A stretch of DNA of 64,000 bases from Closterium sp. Naga37s-1 (Eukaryota > Streptophyta > Zygnematophyceae > Desmidiales > Closteriaceae): positions 1,472,501 to 1,536,500 of the forward strand of contig CANJKZ010000084.1 in NCBI GenBank assembly GCA_947471745.1, read 5' to 3'. The position numbers and the translations under genes are program-made. Shown here in pieces: positions 12,797-22,433 of the stretch (position 1 is the first letter of the stretch; each line of letters starts with the position of its first letter). A model generated the notes under the pieces. It saw only the letters and a program-made list of their open reading frames with translations, was not told the origin of the DNA and searched no databases.

Positions 12797-12836
<40 letters not shown>

Positions 12837-13644
12837 GAAGGTCTGGAAGTAGTCAACCCCCTGTCGCTGACTGAAGCCTCTAGCAAAGTAATGCGCCTTG
12901 AAGATTGGCGGAGAACCCGGCGGCCGCTTCACCTCTGAAGATCCACGTGCCATCGATTATGTTCGCCCCAGGTGGGGGAACCTCGTCAACGTAGGTGCCT
13001 GTGGACTTCCAGGATGCCATCTCGGCATCCATGGCTGCCTGCCACTGAGAGGAGTAAGGACCCATAATCGCCTCTGCGTAAGAGCGCGGGATCGGGATGT
13101 CTGTAGCATCCGGGTCTCCCTCAGGGGCAAGCAGCATGGAAGCGAAACGAGGTACAGCAGCTGCAAGACACTCAAAGTCCTCCTGCCTGTCCTCAAGGAC
13201 GTCCGTGCCAAGAGCACACTCACCCCCGACGGACGGAGGACTGGCAGACGCAGACTCTGCAACAAGAGCAGTGGCGTAGTCTAGACGACAGGCAGCAGCA
13301 AAGTCAAGCAGCTCAGCAACGAGAGCAGACGCAGCAGCAGACTCAAAAGAAGGGTCAGTGACAGCAGTGGCGAGGAGACGAGAGACAGTGGGACTGGCAG
13401 CACGAGCGTGGTCAGACTCAGGATCAGGGACCTCAGGAAGAGAGGACTCTGGAGGAGCAGGCAGAGGAACACGCAGTGGAACAGAGGAAGGACGGATTGC
13501 CATAGCGTGAGTGCCAGGGACAGGAGGAGGACGAGCTCGAGGAACGCGAAGAGCAGTGCGAACAGGCAAGAGAGGACAAGACGCAGGCTCACGACGCTCA
13601 GTAAGACCGCCGGACTGCTCAATGTATGGAGAAGGAGCAGGCAA
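11991..13644 (-). pseudogene. Linker, RT and RNase H of element C, frameshifted
   Basis: From 13644 leftward: linker end and pre-RT region (TERREPAS, GECALGTDVLEDRQ, MDAEMASWKSTGTYVDEVPP), then RT (12404-12886) with TTLRVLLHVAAQRDYELHS and an intact YIDD box, then RNase H (11991-12317, ELRWLTYLLTDSGEQPRSPP). The RT frame is broken by a 38-nt G run at 12798-12835, where intact copies encode SPTPKMTT. Sequence jumps from RNase H to the end of RT at about 12336; compared with D and E about 0.5 kb is missing, including the RNase H start. Non-functional. Confidence 0.85.
12798..12835. repeat. G38 homopolymer inside RT of element C
   Basis: The same place in D, E and I reads CTTCGGGGT(A/G)GGGGGAGAAG. 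Here it is one uninterrupted run of 38 G, which adds a poly-Pro stretch and breaks the frame. It may be a real slippage expansion or a sequencing/assembly error. Confidence 0.9.
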
Positions 13645-13668
13645 TGGGGAGGCTGACAGGAACGGCGG

Positions 13669-15522
13669 CTACGACTGGTCAGGCAGTGGACACAGGATGG
13701 GAGGAGTAAGGTTAGGCGTAGACAGGACACCAAGAACCTGCTGAAGTAGGGGAACGAAGTACGGTCGCGGCCGCACAGTGCCTCCAGCACCTCCAGCTCC
13801 AGGGTCAATAGCTCCAGCTCCTGCAGCTCCAGCGCCTCCCGTGCCATTGCCTCCAACTCCAGCTCCTCCAGCTCCAGTGCCTTTAGTGCCAGCTCCACCA
13901 GCGCAAGAGCCTCCAGCTCTGGCAGCTCCAGGCTCTGTAGTGTCTCCAGCTCCAGCGCCCCCAACACCAACTGTCCCGGCAGCTCCAGCACCCCTGGTAC
14001 GAGCACCTCCAAGACAAGCAGCCGCAGAACCTCCAGAACCACCAGCTCCAGCAGTAACTCCAGCACCTCCAGCTCCAGCGTCTCCAGCGCCTCCAGCTCC
14101 GGTAACTCCACTCCGAAGGCGTGCGCATCGAACAAGCCACTCACTCAGCTGCTGCGAAGACAGTCGCGGCGAATCACCAGCAGGACCTCCAGACGAAGCA
14201 GCACCCCGAGGCTCAGCACCCCCAGACTCCGCACCCTCCGACTCATCACCCCGAGGCTCAATACCCCCAGGCTCCACACCCGGAGGCTCAGCACCCCCAG
14301 GCTCAGCACCCCCAGACCCAGCACCCTCAGACTTCGCACCCCCCGGCTCCACATCCCCAGACGCAGCACACCCAGACACAGCACCTCGAGCCGCACCTGA
14401 GCCGACAGCTATCAGGACAGGCGCACTATCAGGGTGAGGGTCTACCTGAGACACACCTGAGGGAGCAGGACCATGGGGCGGGAGGGGGTCTACCGGAGGG
14501 GGACCAGGAGCAAGGAAGAGCGGCGGGGGCGGGGGAGGGGCAGAGCGGTAGGGGAAGAGACGGTAAAAGGGAACTGACTCGTGAAACGTGACGTCCTGAG
14601 AAGGGAGGACACGGCGCGAGGTGGGGTGGTACAACCGCCAGCCAGGCGCATCAGGGACAAAGCCAAGGAAGATGCAGGGGATAGCCCGGGCGGAGAGCTT
14701 GTCCGCGGACGTATCGCGAACAAAGGCACGAAAACCCCAGACCCGGAACATCGACGCATCGCCAACCTCCCCCGTCCAATGCAATGTGGGCGAGGTCTCA
14801 GGCAAGGAGACACGGGGCCAGAGGTTGAGCTGATGCGCAGCGTACCGGATCGCAAACGGCCACAGAAAATGGGGAGCATCCGCATAGATCATGGAGGTAC
14901 GAGCGACCTCCATGACTAAGCCAGTGCGGCGCTCAGCAATCCCATTTTGCTGAGGGGAGTCCGGAAGCGTGAACGACGGGAGAATGCCCTCCCCACGACA
15001 AAAGTCCCGCAAGAGGTCGGAGGAGAACTCACCACCTCTGTCAGAGTGCAGACGCAGGACAGGAAGGTCCTGGCGGAACCGCTCGCGGAGCTGGAGACGG
15101 ACTATGCGGATCCAAGGGATCAAGACATCAACGACCTCACCCTTGCTGCGCAAGGGGAAGACCGTGGTGTACTGCGTGTAGTCATCAACGACCAGCAGAA
15201 AGTAGCGCTCGCGGCCCTGTCCACTGACGCGGGCTGGGCCCCACACGTCCATGTGGAGAGTCTGCAGGGGAGCAGACTTCGGGGGAAACGAGGAGGAGTG
15301 AGGAGCGGCACGCTGCCGCCTTTCGAAGCAAGGAAGGCAGGGCGGGGCAGGCGAGGTCGGGAGGGGAGGCAGAGACCTGGGTAAACAAGAGACAAGAAGA
15401 CGAGAGTGCATGCCACGAAGGCGTGGCAGGGAGTGGTGACCCAGGCAGTGGTGCCACAGAAGAATCTGGTGCGACAGGAGGCGACACGAGCAAGAGGCAG
15501 CTACCTGACCGGACGCGGACAC
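13669..15522 (-). pseudogene. Integrase and IN-RT linker of element C
   Basis: A 617-residue open frame. It holds the GAG-pre-integrase region (LLWHHCLGHHS, and CLPCFERRQRAAPHSS), then the integrase core with D in LHMDVWGPARVSG, D in LHSDRGGEFSSD and E in QQNGIAERRTGL, so the DDE triad is intact. The C-terminal third is a repetitive linker: EPGGAE-type repeats, the motif SSQQLSEWLVRCARLRS, then AGAGGAG-type repeats. The frame is separated from gag by a frameshift near 15830 and from RT by a shift near 13650, so it is part of a broken polyprotein. Confidence 0.85.
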
Positions 15523-15694
15523 CTAAGCAGACGCAGCTACCTAAGGAGGCTCGGTAGCGAGGGTGTACAGACTCGACCCTGGCCGACGAGTGAACGTGGC
15601 CAGGTGACGACCCATCCGTGTGCACGTGCAGATCGACACACGCTGACCCCCAGGAGTGGTGGTAGTGACCATTGCATCCGGGAGGCAGCGGTAC

Positions 15695-17344
15695 TCACCA
15701 AGTTCGTAGAGAACGAGGGGAGTTGAAGACTTGATAGCGAGCCGGACGAAACCGCCGGACACGGGAGGATAATGGAGGAACGGGCCACGACCGGGCCCCC
15801 GGAGGGGTCAGCCAGTCTGACCAAGACAGGTGCAGGGAGAGGAGTGAGAGTGTGCTGTCACGAAAGAAACAGCACGAGGCGCCTGAGTCCAACATGAAGG
15901 TGTGCAAGGCCTGAGCAGGCGCAGTACCAGGGAGAGTACCAGACTCACTAGCACCTAGAGCAGCAGCCGCTATACCTGGGTCAGGTGGCACACACCAGTA
16001 ACAGTCACCCTCAGCACTATCAGACAAAGCATACATAGGAGAAAGAATAGCATCATAGTCTAGGTCAAAGATAGCAACTCCCGACCTAAGCAGATCTGCC
16101 CAGCGAGGGTGCTCGACGTCGTCACCAAACTCAGCACGCCAGGAGTCGTCGAGGCGGGAGAAGCAGCGGTGCTGAGTGTGAAGCTTCCCGCATGTCTGAC
16201 CAGCACGGACACTCGTGCGAATGACATACGGGCAGCTATCACTACCCCCAGACGTCCCACGCTGAAACAACCACTCACGGAGCTGCTGGGGCGACTGGGT
16301 CTCGCTCCGACGCTGCTGCTGCTGCCGTTGGCCACCACCAGGGCCTCCACGCCGAGGTCCAGTCCTACCGCCTCCATTCCCACCGCCTCCACTACCGCCA
16401 CTTCCACCACTGCCTCCACTGCCGCCACCAGAGCCCCCACTCCCGCCACCAGTCCCACCGCCGTTACCACCTCCACCGCCTCCACCACCTCCACTGCTGC
16501 CCCCACGACCACTCCCGCTGCCACCTCCACCACCACCGCTGCCACCTCCACTTCCCTTACCACCCTTGCCCTTGCTGCTGCGGCGCTTCGCACTAGCAGA
16601 AGCAGCCCCGACGTCCTCAGCAACAGAGACGTCTGCAACAGCAGCAGAGGCGTAGGAGGGGGCAAGGGGGGAGGGGGAGCACCCCTCAAAGATGGGCGTG
16701 CGAGGAGTGCCACGAGCAGCACCTTCAGCAACTGCACTAGTCTCAGCTGCGAGGAGATGCTGCTCGAGGAGGTCAACAGTGAGGGAGGTGGGGTCAAGGG
16801 AGGGAAAGTGGTCCCTGACAGAGCGAAGAGAGTCAGGGAGGCGAGTGACTATGAAGTAGAGAGTGATGAACATCGGAGGCTGGAACCTGTCAAGGAACTC
16901 AGCAGGCACGGTAGCGCGGTAGCGAGCGTCGCTAGTGCGCAGGTGGGAAACACGGTCCTCTACTGTGGCAAAAGCTGACAGCTCGGGGAACAGGTAGGGC
17001 AGTAGCAGTCGGCCTAGCGCAGCATTGGCAGGCGAGGAGTAGTGAGTGACTACAGCGTCGTACAGGGCCTGTGCTATCCTGTGCTGTCCGAAGTGAGCGC
17101 ATTCGGCTAACGGCAGGTGGTTGCGAATGGCTAAGCGGGCAGCAGCGTCGCGAGTAAGCCACTGTGAGCGAGTCGTACTGTCAGCTGTGGCGGGAGGGGC
17201 AGTAGCGGCACCTGACGCGAGGTCAAACAGCGACACACTGTCCTTAGAATCGCTCAGTAGGTACAGCTGCAGGTCATCGAGCCACGTGTCAAACTGAACT
17301 GGTCTGCCTTCATGATCGAACACGAGAACTCGAAGTGAAGCCAT
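15695..17344 (-). pseudogene. Gag-protease part of element C
   Basis: Starts at MASLRVLVFDHEGRPVQF, the same start used in D, E and J. Residues 1-250 are the copia gag core (DDLQLYLLSDSKDSVSLFD, RYSS-like segment, YLFPELSAF). A poly-Gly/Ser stretch follows, then SPQQLREWLFQRG and a zinc finger with spacing C-X13-C-X3-H-X4-C (CPYVIRTSVRAGQTCGKLH...C). Near the end is the protease motif LDSGASCCFF. The frame is lost shortly after this site, so protease is incomplete. The gag part itself is open and well preserved. Confidence 0.87.
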
Positions 17345-18767
17345 AGTGGCGCAGCACGCAGCAGTAGCAGCAATAGCAGAAGCAGCAGTAGGAGCAGCAG
17401 TAGCAGCAGTAGCAGTAGTAGTAGCAGCAGAGGGGCCGAGGGGCTGGAGGCCTAGGGGCGTCGGGCTGCGGGGCCAAGAGAGAAGGGGCCGAGGGACCGG
17501 GGGCCTAGGGGCGTCGGGCGCGGGGCCAAGTAAGAAGGGGCCGAGAGGGCCGGGGGCAGGGGGGCCTAGGGGCCGGGGGCCTAGGGGCGTCGGGCCGTGG
17601 GGCCTGGAGAGAAGGGGCCGAGGGGCCGGGGGCCTAGGGGCTTCGGGCCGCGGGGCGTAGTGAGAAGGGGCCGAGGGGGGGGGGGCGTGGGCCTAGGGCG
17701 ACGGGGCCACGGGGCCAGGAGCAAAGGGGCCGAGGGGCCGGGGGCCTAGGGCGATGGGGCCGCGGGGCCAGGAGCAAAGGGGCCGGTGGCCGGGGGCCTA
17801 GGGCTAAAGGGCCGCGGGGCTAGGAGCAAAGGGGCCGAGGGGCCGGGGGCCTAGGGCGACGGGCCGCGGGGCCAGGAGCAAAGGGGGCCGAGGGCCCAGG
17901 GGCCTAGGGCGACGGGGCCGCGGGGCCAGGAGTAAAGGGGCCGAGGGGCCGGGGGCCTAGGGCGACAGGGCCGCGGGGCCAGGAGCAAAGGGGCCGAGGG
18001 GCCGGGGGCCTAGGGCGACAGGACCGCGGGGCCAGGAGCAAAGGGGCCGAGGGGCCAGGGGCCTAGGGCGACCGGGCCGTGGGGCCAGGAGCAAAGGGGG
18101 GCCGAGGGGCCGGGGGCCTAGGGCGACGGGGCCGCGGGGCCAGGAGCAAAGGGGCCGAGGGGCCGGGGGCCTAGGGTGACGGGGCCGCGGGGCCAGGAGC
18201 AAAGGGGCCGAGGGGCCGGGGGCCTAGGGCGACGGGGCCGTGGGGCCAGGAGCAAAGGGGCCGAGGGGCCGGGGGCCTAGGGCGATGGGGCCGCGGGGCC
18301 AGGAGCAAAGGGGCTGGGGGCCGAGGGGCCGGGGGCCTAGGGTGACGGGGGCGCGGGGCGACGGGTCGTGGGCGACGGGGGGGCCGCGGTGCCTAGGCTA
18401 GGGGCGACGGGTCGCGAGGGGCCGTGGGGCCGAGGGGCCTAGGCTAGGTCGAGGGGCCGAGGGGCCGAGGTCGACGGGTCGGGGCGACGGGTCGCGACGG
18501 GCGACAGGTCGCTACGGGCGACGGGGGTCTCGACGGGCGACGGGGGGGCCGAGGGGCCGTGAATCTAGGGCGACGGGGCCGTGCTAGGGGCGACGGGCTA
18601 TGCCAAGGGGCGACGGGCCTAGGGGCAACGGGCCGGGCTAGGGGTGGCGACGGGCCGGGGCCTAGGGGCCTACGGGTCGCGACCTGAAGGAGGGGCAGCA
18701 CGAGGGCTGCTAGCGGGGTAGCGCTGTGGTGGGCCCAGGAAGAAAAAACGGTCCTAGCGGAGGACCT
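17345..18767 (-). repeat. Satellite-like 5' leader of element C (about 53-bp unit)
   Basis: Between the primer-binding site and gag. From about 17690 to 18340 a 53-bp unit (GGGGCCGAGGGGCC, GGGGGCCTAGGGC, GACGGGGCC, GCGGGGCCAGGAGCAAA) repeats about 12 times with few changes. The flanks decay into related GGGGCC/GACGGG words, and a CAG/TAG-type run lies just before gag. Confidence 0.9.
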
Positions 18768-18779
18768 GCTCTGAAACCA
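18768..18779 (-). promoter_or_regulatory. Primer-binding site of element C
   Basis: Minus strand TGGTTTCAGAGC immediately follows the 5' LTR. It differs by one base from TGGTATCAGAGC, the usual plant copia site complementary to initiator tRNA-Met. Confidence 0.75.
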
Positions 18780-18910
18780 TGTCAGAATAAAGAACGAGAA
18801 TGGATGAACTAGGAAAGAGTTGGGTACAAGTACTAACCCTAATTGGGTTGTACCCCTTATGGGCTACCCCACTATAGCCTACACAATATAAGCTATATAT
18901 AAGTTTGACA
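18780..18910 (-). repeat. 5' LTR of element C (131 bp)
   Basis: TGTCAGAATAAAG...AAGTTTGACA, followed by target duplication GAATA at 18911-18915. Only two mismatches to the 3' LTR in the first ~105 bases, but the remaining ~26 bases are unrelated. Confidence 0.9.
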
Positions 18911-18915
18911 GAATA

Positions 18916-19734
18916 AGCCGCTTCAGATGTTGCCATGCTAACTCTTCTGTGTTGGCAAACTCCTTGTATGATCTGATGCCTTGCTTCATCGAGTGACAGG
19001 TTGCGCAAAAGAATGGTAAACGTCATCATCGACTGAAAGGCGAAACTACACTGTTCATCTGGTGTGTCGTTGCTTGGATACTGTATCTCCCTGGTGAAGT
19101 ACTCCCAAACCTGTGCTGCTTTCATCAGGGGTTCGAATTCAAAGCTCCAAGTGAAGAAGTCATTTCCGTCGAAGGGCCTTGAGGTCTGAAACTTCAAGAT
19201 ATTCAGCATCTGCGCTTGATAATTGGTTGCATCGCTTACTCCAAGACTGTTTCCATCCTGTTGCTGCTGTTGTTGTTGCGCAGATGCACTTCGTGGTACA
19301 AACGCGTGAGTGACCCGCGATTGCTGTCGAGGTGGAGCATGGTAAGAAACTGGTTGTTGCCGTACGTAAGACGTCCCATCAATACTCATTGATGTTGTTC
19401 CCATATTCACTGACGATGATGATTGTGGTACTTGTTCAGCTTGAGCTGATGCCATGAACGCTGACATGGCTTGAAATACTTGTTGTATCCCATGATCGAG
19501 GCCTGCTGCACCATCGCGTGCAGCGGAATCATCTCCATCTGGTGCAGCGTTAAACGTGAAGGACCGGGATGATCCTTCTACGCCTCCTGGTCCGGTTGCA
19601 GATGCAGCTGTTGAAGCGGGGTTGCCAAAGGTTACCCCTGAGAAACCAGAACCAGGTAGTGGTGGTGAACTGGGCAGATGCGAGCCACCACCTCCACTTT
19701 GCAAGTGGGGTTTTCCGTTCCTGCTATCCGTCAT
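18916..19734 (-). pseudogene. N-terminal gag of element B, cut by element C
   Basis: Starts MTDSRNGKPHLQSGGGG at 19734 and is open to the insertion point of C. It contains the lineage marker MSIDGTSYVR (compare MSIDGSSYQR in G and MSLDGSSYAH in H), a Gln run, and the gag core TSRPFDGNDFFTWSFEFEPL and LLRNLSLDEARHQI. The gag continues at 11631 on the far side of C, so the two pieces were one ORF before the nested insertion. The decayed state of the rest makes it a pseudogene. Confidence 0.87.
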
Positions 19735-19810
19735 GACTGTAAGTTAGCCCTGATAATGAGGAGTTTGATGACTGGGGATTTGTAAAAACTAGGAGATCGT
19801 AAACTCTCCT

Positions 19811-19822
19811 GCTCTCATACCA
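19811..19822 (-). promoter_or_regulatory. Primer-binding site of element B
   Basis: Minus strand TGGTATGAGAGC directly after the 5' LTR. The same 12-mer is found in F, G and H and differs at one base from the usual TGGTATCAGAGC. Confidence 0.75.
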
Positions 19823-19877
19823 TGTTGAACCGAGAAAATAGCCTTAGGATCTTTTAGAGTTTAGTCTCTGTAAGGTA
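19823..19877 (-). repeat. 5' LTR fragment of element B
   Basis: TGTTGAACCGAGAAAATAGCC... matches the first 55 bases of the LTR at 6745 and then breaks off at GGTA, where the GTACC-type repeat starts. Confidence 0.8.
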
Positions 19878-19943
19878 CCATATTCCCCCGGATAAAAGAC
19901 CCTAGGGTCTGTTATTGATTTCATAAAAAAATGTGGGGGATCT
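19875..19943. repeat. GTACC...AAGACCC short repeat, copy 1
   Basis: GTACCATATTCCCCCGGATA, then AAAGACCC, an AT-rich middle and GGGGGATCT. Copies or partial copies are at 34915-35070, 42781-42833 and 46996-47078. It sits exactly between the broken B LTR and the D LTR. Confidence 0.55.
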
Positions 19944-20077
19944 TGTGAGAATGATAGACGAAAGAATGATTGAATTAGGAAATGAGAAGGGTACAAGTAG
20001 GAAACACATAAGTGTTGTACCCTCTAAGGACTACCCCACTACAGCCTAGACCGACTATAGTAAATATATGTTTGACA
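19944..20077 (-). repeat. 3' LTR of element D (134 bp)
   Basis: TGTGAGAATGATAG...ATATGTTTGACA, then the conserved CACCCCCATAGG tract from 20078. It shares GGACTACCCCACTACAGCCTA with the LTRs of E and C. Confidence 0.8.
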
Positions 20078-20216
20078 CACCCCCATAGGCAAAGTGGGGG
20101 AGAACAAGGGGTCACAAGACCAGTCAAGAAAGACAAAGCAAACTCAGGGTGGATCACAAAGTCACCACACAGTCTGAGCACAAGCAAAGGGCCAGAAGGC
20201 CAGTTCACATGCAGAG

Positions 20217-22298
20217 TTATATAAAGGAAAGCAAACAATACAGTGAACACAACCTAGCAAGTGTAAGCATGCAGGTATAAGTATATAGAGTACAGTACAA
20301 GCAGAGTCGAGAAGTCAACAAGTGAGGCACAGTAGGTACAAGGCCTAACACAGTACAGAAACGCTGATGATCACAAGGCTGAAGTGCCTTGGTGAAGGCA
20401 TCAGCAGTGTTGGCCTGAGAGGCCACGTAAGCAAGACGAAGCTGGCCACGCTGCTGCAACTCTCGAGCAAGGAAGTAGCGCAGAGCAATGTGCTTCGTTC
20501 TGTGCTCCAGTCTGTGCTCCTGACACAAGGCCAGCATGGCCTTGTTGTCGACGTACAGAACTGGAGGAGAACGAGGCGCCTCTCCCAAGTCGGTCAGCAG
20601 GTAGGTGAGCCAGCGAAGCTCCTGTGCAGCCATGGCCCCAGCGTAGATCTCAGCCTCACAACTGGAGCTGAGAACAGAAGAAGAGCGGGTAGACCGCCAG
20701 GAGACAGAACCGGAGCCAAGGCTGAAGGTGTAACCCTGTGACGACCGCTGCGTAGCCAAGTCAACAACCCAGGAGGCGTCAGCGTGACCAGTGAGGACAA
20801 CTTGAGCCCGTCCTCCAAGCACGAGCCCCATGCCCGATGTACTGCACAAGTATCGCAACACCCTCTTCGCAGCATCCCAGTACACCTTTCGGTGCCTGCC
20901 GGGAGCCACGTAGCGAGCCAGAAGGCTGAGAGGGTATGCGAGGTCAGGTCGTGTGCAAGTCATCAGGTACATGAGGCAGCCCACAAGCTCTGGATACGGG
21001 CCACTCGGCTCTACGGACTCGTCCGAAGGTGGAGCTGAGAGCGAGTGACCGGTAGGCAGAGGAGTGGACTGTGGCGAGGAGTAGGTGAAGCCGAAGCGCT
21101 GAAGGACCTGCTGCACCATGTGTGACTGAGTCAAGGTAATGGTGCGCTGTGCTCTGTCCCGGGTGATCCGCAAGCCAAGATAGCTTGTGAGCTCACCCAA
21201 GTCTGTGCACGTGTGTCTCTTCTGCAGCTCGGACTTCACGTGGGCGAGTGCCTCCGTGTCAGCAGTAGCAAAGACAAGGTCGTCTACGTACACAAGAACG
21301 TAGAACGGCGGCAGAGTAGCGTCAGTGCGTAGAAACAGAGAAGGGTCAGCAGTGGAAGGAGCAAAACCAAGAGCAGCAAGAGTCATCCTTAGCGTGTCGT
21401 GCCACTCACGGGGCGCCTGGCGGAGACCGTAGACTGGCCGCCGGAGGCTCCACTGGGTACCAGCAGGAAACGACCCAGTAAAGCCAGGTGGGCGGCGCAG
21501 CCAGATCTCCTCGTGCAGGCTGCCCTGTAGGAAGGCTGTGCTGAAGTCAAGCGAGTGGAGCTCGTAGTCACGCTGAGCAGCAACGTGCAGCAGTACCCGA
21601 AGAGTGGTCATCTTCGGGGTAGGGGAGAAGGTCTGAAAGAAGTCAACTCCCTGTCGCTGACTGAAGCCACGTGCAACGTAACGCGCCTTGAAGGCAGGCG
21701 GAGAACCCTGCGGCCGCTTCACCCTGAAGATCCACATGCCACTGACGATGTTCGCCCCAGGTGGGGGAACCTCGTCTACGTAGGTGCCTGTGGACTTCCA
21801 GGAAGCCATCTCTGCGTCCATGGCTGCCTGCCACTGGGAGGAGTAGGGACCCTCTATCGCCTCTGCGTAAGAGCGCGGGGTCGGGATGTCTAGTGCATCC
21901 GGGTCTCCCTCAGGGGCAAGCAGCATGGACACGAGATGAGGTGAAGCAGCAGCAAAGCACTCAAGGTCCTCCTGCCTGTCCTCAAGAACGTCCGTGCCAA
22001 GAGCACACGCACCCCCGACGGACGGAGGACAGACAGACACAGACGCAGACTCAGCAACAAGACTAGCGGCGTAGTCTAGGCGACAGGCTGCAGCAAAGTC
22101 AACAAGCTCAGCAACAAGAGCAGACGCAGCAGAGAACTCAAACAGGGGGTCAGTGACAGCAGTGGCCAGAAAGCGCGTGACAGTAGGAACTGCAGCACGA
22201 AGGGAGTCAGACTCCGGGTCCGGACCGTCAGGAAGAGAGGACGCAGGAGGAGAGGGCAGAGGGACACGCTGTGGAGCAGTGGAAGGACGCAGAGTCAT
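20217..22298 (-). CDS. RT and RNase H of element D (intact frame)
   Basis: A 693-residue open frame. N-terminal quarter: the variable pre-RT region (LATAVTDPLFEFSAASALVAELVDFAAACRLDY; GACALGTDVLEDRQEDLE). RT begins at SSQWQAAMDAEMASWKSTG, with VSGMWIFRVKRPQG, KMTTLRVLLHVAAQRDYELH and the catalytic box VYVDDLVFATADTEA (Tyr337-Val-Asp-Asp). RNase H follows with HADASW, SSSCEAEIYAGAMAAQELRW and VDNKAMLALCQEHRLEHRTK. All key residues are present. The Met at 22298 is only the point where the solo LTR interrupted the polyprotein, so translation as a separate protein is unlikely. The C-terminal 45 residues run into the 3' block. Confidence 0.85.
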   Translation of the reverse strand: MTLRPSTAPQRVPLPSPPASSLPDGPDPESDSLRAAVPTVTRFLATAVTDPLFEFSAASALVAELVDFAAACRLDYAASLVAESASVSVCPPSVGGACALGTDVLEDRQEDLECFAAASPHLVSMLLAPEGDPDALDIPTPRSYAEAIEGPYSSQWQAAMDAEMASWKSTGTYVDEVPPPGANIVSGMWIFRVKRPQGSPPAFKARYVARGFSQRQGVDFFQTFSPTPKMTTLRVLLHVAAQRDYELHSLDFSTAFLQGSLHEEIWLRRPPGFTGSFPAGTQWSLRRPVYGLRQAPREWHDTLRMTLAALGFAPSTADPSLFLRTDATLPPFYVLVYVDDLVFATADTEALAHVKSELQKRHTCTDLGELTSYLGLRITRDRAQRTITLTQSHMVQQVLQRFGFTYSSPQSTPLPTGHSLSAPPSDESVEPSGPYPELVGCLMYLMTCTRPDLAYPLSLLARYVAPGRHRKVYWDAAKRVLRYLCSTSGMGLVLGGRAQVVLTGHADASWVVDLATQRSSQGYTFSLGSGSVSWRSTRSSSVLSSSCEAEIYAGAMAAQELRWLTYLLTDLGEAPRSPPVLYVDNKAMLALCQEHRLEHRTKHIALRYFLARELQQRGQLRLAYVASQANTADAFTKALQPCDHQRFCTVLGLVPTVPHLLTSRLCLYCTLYTYTCMLTLARLCSLYCLLSFI

Positions 22299-22428
22299 GT
22301 CACGATAAGAATGAATTGATAGAAAATGTGAAGTACAACCCTAGATATAGCAAACCCTAATCATGCAAGTAAGTAGAAATGTAACACCTAGACTAACCTA
22401 AACAACACATATAAAATATATGTTGACA
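22298..22428 (-). mobile_element. 131-bp solo LTR inside element D, TSD AGTCA
   Basis: TGTCACGATAAG...ATATGTTGACA with perfect 5-bp terminal inverted repeats, flanked by AGTCA at 22293-22297 and 22429-22433. Comparison with uninterrupted copies (13505, 55010) shows that removing the LTR and one AGTCA restores the linker/RT sequence. It fixes the true LTR ends for this lineage. Confidence 0.93.
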
Positions 22429-22433
22429 AGTCA

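Larger units (their letters stand above)
11632..18910 (-). mobile_element. Element C: lineage 1 copia nested in gag of B
   Basis: LTRs at 11632-11764 and 18780-18910 are flanked by a perfect 5-bp duplication GAATA (11627-11631 and 18911-18915), which proves insertion into element B. Order on the minus strand: LTR, primer-binding site, satellite leader, gag, protease, integrase, linker, RT, RNase H, 3' block, LTR. Frameshifts, a G38 tract in RT and a deletion of about 0.5 kb between RT and RNase H disable it. Confidence 0.93.
6745..19877 (-). mobile_element. Element B: decayed lineage 2 copia, split by element C
   Basis: 3' LTR at 6745-7126, polypurine tract next to it, then RNase H, RT, integrase, protease and gag pieces read right to left up to 11631. 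Gag resumes at 18916 after element C (11632-18910) and runs to 19734. Primer-binding site at 19811-19822, and a 5' LTR fragment at 19823-19877. The 5' LTR stops where a GTACC-type repeat begins. Coding parts carry many frameshifts. Confidence 0.85.

Noticed and set aside
15640-17162. ORFs antisense to the gag of C (Thr/Ala-rich, 289 aa)
   Set aside because: Shadow of the Gly-rich gag on the opposite strand; no independent support. The same applies to antisense frames over D, E and J.
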